This document shows, one piece after another, positions 48,585-61,610 of a DNA stretch of 64,000 nt (its first letter is position 1; each line of letters begins with the position of its first letter). Below the pieces are notes generated by a model. The model had not been told where the DNA came from, did not search any database, and saw nothing but the letters and a program-made list of their open reading frames with translations. The stretch comes from Platycnemis pennipes (Eukaryota > Arthropoda > Insecta > Odonata > Platycnemididae), in the NCBI GenBank assembly GCA_933228895.1, contig OW121846.1, positions 47,944,107 through 48,008,106 on the forward strand. Direction: 5' to 3'. The position numbers and the translations under genes are program-made.

Positions 48585-51500
48585 ATAGGATTCAGTACCT
48601 ATTCCTACATTTCCTTTATTCGAAATTCGTGGAACTTGTTTTCTTTCTTGATTGTTAGAAATTTGGACGTGAATAATCCCTTGTATCGTTTTAAAATACT
48701 CAAGCCCTTATATATCGTTCAAGTTCCATGCCTCTTAAGGTTTCCCAGTGATTTTTATCATCTTGCTAGGATGAGGTGGTACGAAATTTATCTCGATGGC
48801 TGAAATAGTAAGCTAGTGGGAGTGTTTGTTGTCAGCATCCCGAAGACTTCCGTCAATACCACGAAATGCAGATGAATTCACCCTGGTGAAAGTAGATCAT
48901 AGATGAATAACATCCGTGAAGGCACGGGAAAATTATCTTTATTACTGCCCTTAACTTTTTCCCCTGGTTATCGGTGCAAAGTAACAATAAACGAGAGCCA
49001 TCTCGTAAGAGACATTATTTTTTGAATGAAACACTCGACGCAATATATCCATACAGCATAAATTCTATGATTAACTGATTGCCTTATGGATATTGTTGGG
49101 AGCTTATCGTTGGGTACAATTGGTTTTAAATGGGTTTATTACGGGTATTATTATGGTATTTACGCAAGCGGGCGTTCCTAACGTTCCTAATGAGCTAGTT
49201 TTCTGACAAAATGAAATCTTGCACCATCTCTTGGCCAGTTAGTGAAGTCGGAGCGCTGCGTTGAGGACCAATAATGCCATCTTTGTATCTGGAGATTCAA
49301 GTTAATTTTCATCGTCATACTCCATCACCGAACTTCTTTCCATTAATTTTCCTTCTCTCAGATAAAATTTCACTCCTTTTATTTTATAGAACGATATATA
49401 TTTTTCGTATCTAAATTTTAATGCCGTAATCTACGAAGAGCGATGCATTAAATTAATTAATTTTTATAATAAGAGCTTTTGAAATCTTGTGCATGGTTGT
49501 CAATACTCCCTCCCGTAACCATCCGTAACGTTAAAATTCGTTATTGCAGACTATCGATAATTATTTTACTCTTTCTTGATACATAATTAATTAATTTAAA
49601 AATTTAGGCTGAAAGATTAGTAGTACATAAGTAATTGTGGCTTGTTTGTTATGATAGAAAGCTAAATTTGTTAAAATGGCAATAATAGGTCAATATTTTT
49701 CTGCATTCAAAATATGGCACTGGAAAATTTTTTCAGCTCTCCCATGTTTTGTGGGATTACATTTTCTATATTTTTGTTTTTTTGTGCCATTATTTGCATG
49801 GCATCAATAGAATGGATTCTTGATATCTAGTGCCGAAGCACCAGAACTACGACCGACTATCAGAATATGATTCTCCAGGTGATGTGGCCCTGAGAATTCT
49901 CATTGATTATTTATTAACATGAGCTGCGATTCTACTTTGAAATTTTAAGGGATAAACGCCAAAAAATTCCTTATCTGCCAAATATGTGCTGTGCTTCTAA
50001 TTTCGCACAACCATTGTTTACGGGAATATCTACAGAGATGCTTATTGACGAATCATAAGAGGCTTAAGTTCGCGAAAACCTAGGAAGTACCTTGAGCTTT
50101 ATGGAAAGCAGTGTATTATCTTTAGGACTGTACACGGAGTAACGAATTGAACTTCAAGTATCTTCATTAGGTATTAGGCCTAAATTACAGGTGTATCGTC
50201 GTATTATATATTATATCGTCGTATATAATCGTATATTCGTATTAAAAAAACCTGGCAGGTAAGAAGTTCAGATGGCTGTGGTGCGTTAATACATATTTGC
50301 GTTAAACGCAGTCCAGTATCATTTGGATGTGGTTGAATTCATTTGTGTCTCATAGCAAGAACACAAGTGACTGAAAGAAAGTATCGTACAGAGGACTGAA
50401 CGGTTGGAAGCTTTGCCAGGCATAAATTTTCAATGATAATACTGTTGAATTTACGAACTCTTGTAATACGAGGTGATACTACGAAGGATGCGGAAGCTAC
50501 AGAATAGGAGACTAGAAGTAAGTGACATGTATGCAGCCATGTTGGCTATTGCTACGTATAACTCGTCACTGCTATGCTGTGACTCTAGACCATTGCTTAT
50601 TTTCCATTTTTACGAAATCGAAGTTGCTCGGATGTGGAAAGTGCTCGTTGGCATGTGTAAAACTCGAGGTTTTTTTCTCGTGGTTCGTGATTGAAGTGTA
50701 AGGGGTGCCCCGAGGGGCCTTAATGCAAAAATTTTCAAAAATAATTTTTAAATTTCGGCCCTTATGTAAACAATGAATTTTATAGGTCGCTGGGCGAATA
50801 TGCCGCCCGTTTTGACGTATCTTGCCGCAATTAGCCACCACGGGGCCCGCGCCGACCGGGGGACTGGGCTCTCATGCGACCCAAGCCGGCCGCATTGGGC
50901 CGCTGCTGCGCCCCCTTTCCCCTCCACCTTCACCATTCCCGCTCTTGTCCCCGTGAGTTTCAATAGTATATATTGACAAAGACTATTAGCCTCATTTTTA
51001 CTCATAGTCCTGCAGAAAATCGCATTTAAAATCTGGTTTTTGGTCAAAATAAAATACAAAATAGCAATGATAATATCGCAGGTCCGAACTGTTTTTGAGG
51101 AGAGAGTCCGGCGACGCATGAAATTCATAGGTCAAGGGGTTGGGGTTGCTATTCCTCACCCACCTGTAACTTCTCTGGAAGGTTATTTGGAAAAAATAAA
51201 AACGTCTAATAAACCTTTATATGTGTACACTTCATTGTGAGGAAAACTTCTTCTCATCAGTTAATGTATATACAACGACTACCATGACTTTCCTTGCAGA
51301 ATATAACTTATTGAGTAAAAATTATTTTCTTCTCATGCTAAGAAATCGGTCAGTTATACGCAGAGTTTAGCACTAACTTCAATTAACAGTTGATTAGCAT
51401 CTCCTGCAAGGACTGAGGCAGCTGAAAAACCGATAGTTTTGAAATGAGTAGCGTTGTAAACAATTAATTATCACGATAGTTTGCGGGTATTCACGACGCT

Positions 51501-54500
51501 CGTAAAACTAGTGGTAAGCTACAAACTTAAATAAATAATAATTTCAATCGTTTGAATAGCCGTATAGTCGATCAGAATTTAAATATACTTTGATATCAGG
51601 AATCCTGTGTAGCGTGGTGATTTGCGCGTTAGGACCGGAAGGAAGGCTAAAGGATCTTGGTTTGACTGCAAAGGAAACTTTTTCCCTCTGGCAATTTTCA
51701 ACTCTTCAAAATATAACCTAGGACTTGTATCTAAAAATGTCATTGCCAATTACTACGGAGATAGGATGATTCCCCGTCTGAAAATTATAAATACCATCTA
51801 TCATTAGGTATTAACATTCCAATTCATCAATTTGTCAAAGGAATTGCATTTGCTGCCCCACCTTTTTTCCTAAGACGTTGATTCATGAAATCACGATTCA
51901 TTCCATCGCTCGCATGAGCCATATTATAATGATTCATTGCTATTCCACTGATTAAATTCGATCGCGTTAAGACATGAAATGAATATGCTGATTATGCTCG
52001 ATGAATATTTTAGTAAAATTAGTAGATTATGAGCCGAATGAGAAAAATATTTCGTGAGATTTGGATGGGTAGCCGAAATAACGCATTCTGCCTATTTACT
52101 ACCTATAAAATGAATTTTTTTTGACATCAGTGCGCACATAATTTAACACATGCTGCACAGCGGTGCTTATACCCCACACCTAATGCATGATTTTCCAACT
52201 TACCACGATCCTACGTCCGCATACTCACCTCCTCCAAACCATACTCCTCCGCAAGCTCACCACTTGCACCATTTGCTCTTATGCAAAGAACGGTGAATCC
52301 TGTCCATTAAACCCCTTCAACATTATTTTGAAAGAGAATAAATTTGACGTAAATACATTTGATTTTATCAAAAGTGGTGTAATTGTTTGAAATTGAGAGG
52401 TTTCAATCAGAACTTGTATTGCTGATGTGTGTTGATCAACTTAATGCTTCGCCTTTGACTCAAAAAGCGTTATTGAGGGAAGTTATGAGCATGCAGAGGC
52501 CACAATAGAGGTTTACACGCTTTATATGGATTTGAAGGTGACGGTTAATGCATGCATGTTATTACACACGAGTCGCACGAAAATGAATGTCAGTCGGTTG
52601 AAACTAGGAACGGACGGGGCCCAGTGGATAATAATACATACATTAAATATTTGGTATAACGTATTTCCCCAAAAATAATAGAGCAACAGCATCTTAATTA
52701 GCGATGCTCCAAGTTTATCATAAGCCAACAGTAAAATGAAAACCATTATCCCCATATTCCAGAATACCTATCAGATAACCAAAGGGTTAGCATTTTCACT
52801 TTCTCAGGACTCCAACCTATGATTGTTTGATTAAAATTATGTTAAAAAATGAAAAAATAGCCTATTTACGCAATTCAGTTATTGACTAATTTGCGGAATA
52901 AGACTGGATGCCCGTTTCCGCAATGGTTTCGGGTTGAGTTAATGCGTATTTGGATATATATTTTATTTAGTCACCAGATACACATTTAAGAGAATCGAAA
53001 AAAATCCAGAGATATAAATACGCGAAAGGCTCTTGTATCAGAATCTTGATTACAGTTCATGTATAATACGTGACACATTTGATGACCGGTACTAGTGTCA
53101 ACAAAATCAAAAACTGAAAGATACCAGAGTAAATTTGGAGAGACGCAAGGAACAATTTGTTGTAACTTAATAGCGATATATCCAACAATGCCTTGCAACT
53201 GCATGGAGGAAGGCCTGTGAAGTCATATTAGGATTTCTATTCAGTAATGATTTGGCCCTACGCTCTCATCGTCAGTGTGAGAACGCCACTGGCGGTGAAG
53301 AAAAGCTTAGCGGTAAGGAATCTTCTTGGAATCAAAATGAACGAAGGCAGGGGACAAATTGGGTCAGATCAAAGCTAATACATACAAGAATGCGAGATGA
53401 ATACAGGAGCAATATGGCCAAGTAGAAATAAAATATGGAGGATATTTTTAACGTTATCATTTCTAGCCCTGGTTTTAATTCCAGGTCACAATGAGTAAAT
53501 ATATCACACGCTTGTAATTACAGAAAATAAGGTTTAATTTCCCGTCTTTACATTCTCGCTGAAAACACTGCGGAAGAGAACCACAAAGCTTAGGTATGCT
53601 ATCTCTTGAAGGGAGCGCGATCACTTCCTACACGTTACCTCACGCAGCTGTCTTTGGAAAAGGAAGGAAACTCTGGCTTTATCCGGTTATCGGACAGTTG
53701 AAGCATTGGATATTGTAAAAGGGTGTTGGTTGCGGTGTACATATGTGACCTTGAATGTAAGTAAGTGGTTATTTATCTAGGATCTCGAGGATTTTCTCAA
53801 GAAATCTGAACGTACATACTAGAGATCCCGTGGTAATGATGCTGGTTTGATATTAAAGATAATATTTGTTGATATTATGTGATTCTTGCTTACGGAATCG
53901 GAATCATGTTCGCCGTACGTAAAACCCAGAGCACAGGATGCATTTGTTTTCGGTCAGATTTACTCAAGTTTCTTAGCCTTTCGGAGTGAGGGTTCGCCTT
54001 CACAGTTCTGTGGCGATGGTATGGCACTCGAGGGGCGACGAATGCACTGGGGAATGTCGTTAATATGAAGGTATCGAAAAAGGGGATGGAAATGAGCAGA
54101 TTATGTGAAAGGAACGACCAAACTTCTTAGATTCCGTGTAGAAAAACACGCGGAAAAGGAGTTGGGCCCAGCTCAGCGTATTTTGGCACTGCAGGAGACG
54201 AACGTATTTCCATGTTATAATGAAGGAAAGAAAAACCTTTGTTTAAAATATTTGTCTTCTCAAAACACAACATAAATTGAAATAAAATACTGGTGCCGTA
54301 AAAACCTTGTGTTCGTTACATTACTCCTAGCTTCGATTTTAATTGTGGTGAACATTGGTTTTCAAAGAAATTTAGAAGAATAAAAGGGTCTGCAACTAAT
54401 AAACACCATGAATAGATGGATCTTACAAGAGTATGGAATCGAGGACCCACATTCCCGTACTTTAGCTGGCTCGTCAAAAACACTTCACTCTTGTTCGGTA

Positions 54501-55430
54501 CGAGACAGGCCACCCTTGTAGCTGGCAGTTCTTTAGCATCTAGCAAGTGCACTTGTAGGTCACGTGGCTCGACTCAGCTTGACCGAGGTTGTAGGTGAAA
54601 AAATCGCCGGAGTTGGGAGGGGTTGAGGCGGTGGCTGCTGCGGTGGATGGCTGTTGTCTCGGCTTTTCTTCCCTCCTCGTTGCGAAATATTGCACAGCTG
54701 GGCCATATGTGGGAAGGTTTTGAAATCCAGATTCCCGGAACTGAATCCGCCCCTATCGACGCCGCCGTCCATCCTTTGACCACCTGCAGCCACTGGCGAA
54801 AGAGTTAGACGCTGTGACGAGCTGTGAATCTTTTAGCTATTTAAGTCATGGCCGTATGGTGGTATTTGAGGAATTTGACGCATAGGGATACATCACAACT
54901 CGATCTCTTGTCATGAAAATATCGAGCAAAAATAGTTACGATGCATCGTAAAGTATGCTCCGTTCCCGGAAGTCTGACGAAGAAAAATTGTCAGGGATGC
55001 AGACTTGACTCCCGCTCATGGACTATAATTATGATTCTTGAGTTTATGAGTAAACTGAATTATGGAATAATTCAGTTTACTCTTCCATACTTCCATACTT
55101 CCATAATTCAGTTTACTCTGGGAATGTGATTGCGTGTGGATTGCTATTTTTCAATTTGTTACGCCAAAGAAGCCATTTAAATTTACCTCAGATAATATGA
55201 ATAGTAAGGTGCAATAAAAATATTATATTTCTGACATCATAGGACATTGCTGACATCATAGGAAATGTCCGCGTATCACATTTCCAGACATGGTGGCTAG
55301 AGTCTTATCCTGTGACTAGAGTCCTAGAGTCTAGAATAGTCTCACATCCTGATGTTCAAGGTTCAGGGAGTGGCAAATTTTTTTCTATACACGGTAAACG
55401 TACAATAAGGAGAACACCTCAAGTTAGAGC
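48585..55430. other. No gene recognised
   Basis: Only short unremarkable frames occur. Patches worth noting are a GC-rich block at 50815-50950, a TCGTATAT-rich stretch at 50195-50245, a GC-rich block at 54560-54830 and a palindrome at 55049-55081. If the exon at 48.5 kb is real, this would be its first intron. Confidence 0.5.
55049..55081. repeat. Perfect palindrome with 15-bp arms
   Basis: AGTAAACTGAATTAT, a 3-base loop, then its exact complement. It is followed by three CTTCCATA-like units and another copy of the right arm ending about 55118. Confidence 0.85.
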
Positions 55431-55592
55431 GAAGGTTTCCGCGGCGTCGTTCAGATGTTCTCTGCATCTCGGTTTCTGCGTCCGCGTTTGTTGACTTGGG
55501 GTGACAACAGTTACGCTAGCCGTCCTGCTAGCGTCTTCAGGTCGAAGGTGAGGAAAGCTGCTTTTTCGCCGTCTTATATAGGGCTGGTAGAG

Positions 55593-55654
55593 TCCGTGCT
55601 GCGCTGTGATTGACCGGGAATCATCCATCCCGGCCAATCACAGCGCAGCACGGA
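55593..55654. repeat. GC-rich hairpin with 27-bp arms
   Basis: The left arm 55593-55619 and right arm 55628-55654 are complementary at 26 of 27 positions, with an 8-bp spacer. Shared words are TCCGTGCTGCGC and GCGCAGCACGGA. On the minus strand a TATATAAG word lies just beyond the left arm, at about 55573-55580. Confidence 0.85.
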
Positions 55655-55835
55655 TGATTCGCATCGACTCATCGACATCGGAGATTCTCATCGACATCGA
55701 TGATTCTCATCGACTCATCGCAGTCGATGGTCGATGACATTCATCGTCATCGATTTCAGTCATCGCACAGCATTGACCGAAATCATCGTCGATGACTTCG
55801 ATTAATCGACTCATCGCACAAGCCTAGTTGAGAAG
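55655..55835. repeat. TCGATGA-rich degenerate tandem array
   Basis: The stretch consists almost entirely of CATCGAC, ATCGATG and TCATCG words in irregular order and both orientations. It abuts the hairpin. It is compositionally similar in style to the ATCG-rich array inside the TA-flanked element at 7565-8030, but the unit differs. Confidence 0.7.
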
Positions 55836-55839
55836 GTAC

Positions 55840-58800
55840 TCGGAATATGTTGACTCAGAGTGTGAATCACCTTATCCATTATTTTGAGCAGAGTGGGAAA
55901 ACGTTGTTCTTTAATAAAGTCCGTTGGGATTCCTACGGTATTCATTATCAACTGGCGGTAGAAAAGTGGGTGAAATCGAATGGAGGACGGAGGTTTAACG
56001 AAATACCCCTTAGTAAGCAACTGTGGAAAATTAGGACTATAATTGTAACCTGATCAATTTTCCGAAAAAACTGCCGGATCAAGTTCCCAGTGTCACAGTT
56101 GCGGCGGCGTTGATTTGCGCGTTTCCAAACGAGCCACCCAGACATTCGCGGAAAACTTGGGGGGAGGGTATTTCATGGTCCATGCTCCGTCTTTAGGGTA
56201 TGCATGCGCGGTCGCGGTCTGCGATCATCGTCCAATCATGCGAGGGAGATTCACACTATTTACCCATCGCCTGAAGGAGTCAGTGCCGGAGAGGTGACGG
56301 GTCATAGTGGACTCAGTACCACCAAGATGGTATAACGTGACAATAGTCGAAAGATTTCACTGCGCCCTATTTTGTACTTATTGGAGTTTGGAGTTGACTA
56401 TATGTTGCTGGTATTGATTTTGTTCGCCTAGCTTCTTCCTTCACAGTGCGAATCCACATGAAACGAAGTCAAGCCAGCATTACAGCGTTCTTCAAAAATC
56501 CAAACATTATTGAGACTTTTTATTACCGCGTAAGTACTTCTCACAGTATTGCTATGACCGAGTAGAACGATAAAAGTAGCCAGTTGTCATGTCTGCCGGC
56601 CATTGTAGATTATGAGTTTAAATAATTTCATTTTTAACCCTTTAGCCTGGGTTTTTAGCAGCTAATATCAATGGGCCATTTTACCTCACAATTTACAAAA
56701 CCCTAAATTACCATGCATTTGTACTCAGACCTAAATTATAGTGTTGTAACGGAATAAGCAAAATCAACGGAATCCTAGCATAGCCTATAAATGAAAAATA
56801 AATGAATTTGTGCGAAGGAAAAACGTTCTAATTTTAATAGTAACCGTACAGAGGATTTTGAAACAAAAAAATCACTAGTGTGAACATTTTAAAATATACC
56901 AATGTGCCAAATAAGGGAACACCATGGTCACATTTTCAATCATAGGGAATAACCGACCAAACGACAAAACTAAACCAGCCTATCGCGTAAGGTATGAGGC
57001 AACTTAATAATAACGAAGGATCAAATGGCAAAAATTTGGCAAGCAACGAATCGCAAATGCAATACACGAAAATTGGGTAGACGGGTCATAGCTAAACTCA
57101 AGGTAAGACCTGCCTACGCTTTCAGGAACCTTCAAATGGTGCGTAACTATAGTAATGATCAGCGTACATAAGCGGTATTTGTCCATTTAGCGGCCGGTGG
57201 CTATGCCCGAAAGTACCGGAACAGAAATTCAAGCTGTCCAGGGTCAACGTAGGGTTTGTAAGAGCACATTCGGGAGTGAAGGTAGTTTTGTCATCGCATT
57301 ATAAAAGTTAAGTGAGAGGGCAGAGCATAGGATGGTATCGACCCAACCAGTGAAATTAAGAAAAACGGTATCAGCCCCCCGAAAGTTTTCAATTGGGACA
57401 GCGGATGTTTATAGAACGTTCTAAAGACATCTGCAGTCAACAAACTTCGTGGGAAATGCGGAGAATAACACCGGCATGTCTTACTAAAAGACATGCATGT
57501 ATGGTCATGAGGGGAAAGGTTTGTTGACACCTCAAATTTGATCTCATTTTGTTATAAATCAATTCTATGAACATTGCATAATGCAGTGAGGGATTCCTTT
57601 AACCGATAGGTAATTTCTTACAAGGACAATGAAATATAGTTGCTTACTTTTTTCGCTAAAGACCAGAAAAATGTTTGTTCTTATGGGCTTTATAATCCGT
57701 ATTACACTGGATATAATTCAACTATTGTCTTTAAACGTGATCACTAGTTTACTGCACGTGTGTGGTTAATAACACCCATATTCAATCTGACATGTATGTA
57801 TGCGTTGAACTTCTGTTCTGGGTCCGTGCAAATTTTCTGCTTGACAACAAGGTAGGCAGTGAACTATACCAGTGAGAAGAGATAAGAATAGGTACTGTTA
57901 AAGCAAATACCAAGTACATACCTACTGAAAATTTAAGGAAGAGATTTCTAACATGCCGGCACCGAACGGGTAAGGCTGATTTGTTTCAAGTTACGCCATA
58001 CTAGACTTAGCCCCCCACACCCCCGAAGCGATTTTCTGGCTACGTGGCTGATTGCAACGGATGAAAGACCGATGTAGTCCGAATTCACGATGCAATTAAA
58101 ATTCACACGGTTCGGGTGTTAAATACTAGTAATGCCTTGAGTGAAATTGAATAATCCCAACGTATCCATGTTAATTTTATGACAAAAAAAATGTTTGTGC
58201 CTGAAGAAGGTTATGAACCCGCGACCATTTTTAGTTCCAGGTCAATACGATATCATTCCGTTTCCACTGCTGAGTACATTTTCTTTCTATTAGATTTTTG
58301 GGGAAAATACCGAAACTAATGGCCAGAAAATCATTTTGGAAGGATAGTAAATACTGTGTTACTTTTTTTAGGGTACAGGAAAAGGGTGGGGAGAAACCAG
58401 ATGTCGGCTAAGAATAGCTGCACCTTTCTAGAACCATATTCCGAATTAGGAATAGCCAAGGGCGGAATGTTCATCTACATCTACACGATACCCTGCAAGC
58501 CACCGCGAGGGTGTGGGGCAGGGGGGTGAAGATCACCAAGCATGCACTACCGACCTGCAAACAAGCAACTATATGGTCTCATGCAACTAGACTGTTAGGA
58601 TCTATGTTACAGATTTGGACTCCTAATAGATGGGATGAAAGGGTTGAAACAGGTCAACGCTATTCCCGATATCTGTCATATCACGGCATAGCGATGACCA
58701 TGTAATTGTAGCTGGGCACAAATATTAATTGATTTAAATGGAAAAATAATTCAAACAATGAAAAATTCCATTTAAATTCCATTGGATCAAGAATGCTAGT

Positions 58801-61367
58801 ATTTTCGATGCCCGTTTATCGGGGAGTTTAGATTCCTTCAGATCTGATTGAAAAATACTCTTCCATTTAGCCACAAATAGACCTCGAATAGCTTTACTGT
58901 ATTAATCACGTACTACAGCTCCTGAGCACGCGATCCGTTGATGATAGTTTGGAAGATTAGTTCCATTTCCGTTCTATACTCAGTATAGTCCAGCCTCGTG
59001 GCCTCGGCATCTCTCACTTGCAACGCTTGGGATAATATCAAACACTTCAGCGTGCGTAGGCTCTGATTGGGAAGGGTTTATTGACAGTACCGAGCATCTT
59101 CTCTCTATTGATGCTCTGTCACCTCCAATTGTTCTTACCATCCATTTTTGTGTCGGGGGTTTGAAATCCAAACGGGAAATTAAAACGTTGGAGAAGGAAG
59201 CGGATATCTTGCTGCCAACCTGTTGTGATATGAACGTTGTAATTTGATCGATAAATCATTATACTATGCATTTCATGCCTGTTTGCTATAACTTCGTGAT
59301 GGCTTATTAGGCGGATTTCGCTGAGGGTTTAAAAAAATTAGTATCCTTGAATCGAGTATTCAAATCATCAGTAGCCCTCTTCAGTATAAAAGTCTCTTAT
59401 ATTCGCTTTATCTGATAGGAATTCAATAGAAAATTCCCATTGCTGGGTGGATGAGAAAAGCGTTTTAGCTAGCTTCCGACACGCAAAAGTCCCGGGTTTG
59501 AAGTCTCTATGTGGCATATTTTTCAGTGGCCTATTGATCTCTACTTTATTTCTGCATGGACAGACTTCGAGGTACCCTCGAAGATGAGACGTAGAATGTT
59601 TACCTCTAGATGCCTATCGATAAATCAGGGTAGGGTTTTGGTGCAGGCTTTTTCTCTACCAGTTTTGGTTTTATAATAAAATCTCGCTTTTTTTTAGAAA
59701 ACACCAATTGTAGGTAGATTTAGCAAAGAAAAGCTATCAACACTGCTCAATTTTCAAGCAAATGAAGACTGTGAAGGGAAATGTTTAACAAATTTATTTT
59801 AGGTTGGAAGGTGGAGAATAAAAAAGGAAGAGTATGAACTAAGTAACTATTTTACTCTTTTCCTTTCGAATGAGTCAAAGTGTAATAAATCTCTTAAGCA
59901 GTACTCCCTGTTCCTCTGTACCGTTCACATTTTCACATCGTTTCTGTATAGCTCTCTCGAGAAAAAGTTTTGCCTCTGACTATGGCAAAATTCCAGATTT
60001 GAATTCCTTGATTCCTGTAGACCAATCGAATTATAGATCAGAAGACGTTAAAAAACTTACCATGAATTGAGTAATAGTATCGCTCAACTTTTTATAATAC
60101 TGGGACTGATCTAGACCGCAAGAATCAATGTGTTACGTTTTTTTGCAAAGCTTCTTTAAGAAAGCAAGCAAGTTTTTATCGCTGACTGGTGCCGAACTCA
60201 GTTAGGGAACGTGAACATGATTTGCCTAGGACAATTTCAGAGAATGTTTTCAAATGCACTTCTTTTTGCCGGTGAACCAATTATCATTGAGTGGAGAGGA
60301 ATGGCCAGATGAGAGCGACATGCCAAATACTTGGGAAGCGGATTCACTCCTCGAGGAGTAATGGAAAAATGACGGGGATGATCGAGATGGCGCATAGCCT
60401 CACGCAGGCTTACCGCACCTGCCTGGTAGCTTTTGCTCCATTTCCTCATACGACCTCAAGGAATGAGTACCCGTGAAAACGTAGAATATGCCTGGTGCGG
60501 GGATTTCCTCTAGCTGTAGTTTGATAACGGCGGTATGCTCCCATTCACAGGGAGGAAAGGGGGTTTTAGTTAAAAGGGACGTTTCCCTTGTTCCCGAAGA
60601 AAGAAGCTTTCTCTTACGAGGCCTTGCTTGAAGTGTGCAGTAGAGAAACCACCCCACGTCTCAGTGGTTCATTAGCGTATCTCACGGGTCACAGTGTACG
60701 TGCCGTTGTCGCCGAGTCCTGTGAATTATCAGGTTGCCTTTGTAGATAGGGTGATCTCTTAAATGAATATGAATTCTTTGTAGAAACAAATATACAAACT
60801 GCGGAAGAAATTTAAGAAATTTGGGGACAAAACATAACGCCTACGAATAGAATGGATCGTAATGACGACCATCAGTAAGAGAAAAACATTGTAAAACAGA
60901 AACTTATTTATTGTACGGCTACACTTAGCTTAGATTGATATATAAGGATCTCGTCTCTGTAGGAGGATACATGTACATATCCCATGATTCTTTAACATCA
61001 GATCAGGTTCCGGCAGTAGAATTGTTACTCGCCCATTATAATTGAAGCAATTGGCTCAATATTGGTTCGCATTTGCAAATATTTGTCGGCTAATGATGCT
61101 GGAGGGTTTAACTTCTTCAATCGTCATAATAGAATTCTCTTCCCCATGAAGTTACTCTGTTACGTTCTAGGTTCATAATTCCTACTTAAGAGGATTGCTA
61201 ACCATAAAAAACAAGGCTTTGAGAATAAAGTCCGGCAGCAGGAAAATTGTAATGATTGATTATCACCATGAAACCCATTTGGGAAAAGGAGTCTCAAATG
61301 ATGTTCATCGTAAGAGTCAGAGTGTCGAGGGAGGGTTTGTGGGTGGAATTCATGCTACTTTGATGTA
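55840..61367. other. No gene recognised
   Basis: There are short frames only. A CpG-richer patch at 56090-56335 has promoter-like words (CCAAT, TCAGT, CAAGATGG). The stretch at 58470-58530 matches a known kind of dispersed arthropod repeat. The rest is featureless AT-rich sequence. Confidence 0.5.
58470..58530. repeat. GCAAGCCACC-type dispersed repeat fragment
   Basis: CATCTACATCTACACGATAC, then CCTGCAAGCCACCGCGAGGG, then a G-rich end. The GCAAGCCACC word next to an imperfect complement (GGGTGTGGGGCAGG) is a pattern I recall from repeats in several arthropod genomes. The limits were not established. Confidence 0.4.
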
Positions 61368-61610
61368 GAGAAGGAAAATTCATGTTCATTTTTTTTCACT
61401 ACCAAGTACACCTCAAGCCACAGACAGCCACTAATTTGACATAACAGCGAGGGCCCACCGGTCATGCTAGCTTGGTAACGCTCTGGCCAGGAAATGTTTG
61501 GGTAGAAGCGGCGAATGGTGCCTGGATCGTGGATGTTGGCGTTGATGAACGCCTCTATGAGAGGAATTTCTTGCTTACTTCTATCCAGCCCAATGATTAT
61601 ATTTCACTTT
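61368..61610 (-). pseudogene. Coding-like fragment of unknown family
   Basis: On the minus strand an open frame of about 80 codons lies in a GC-richer patch. It includes EIPLIEAFINANIHDPGTIR and RFYPNISWPERYQASMTGGP, then a Leu/Cys-rich tail, and stops at 61368-61370. Its composition is more protein-like than the surroundings, but I do not recognise the family. It could be an exon or a transposon remnant. Confidence 0.3.

Noticed and set aside
55500..55545. Hammerhead-like CTGAAGA, CGCTAGC stem, GUC on the minus strand
   Set aside because: The core GAAA reads GTAA and no stem I pairing is possible; at best a decayed motif.
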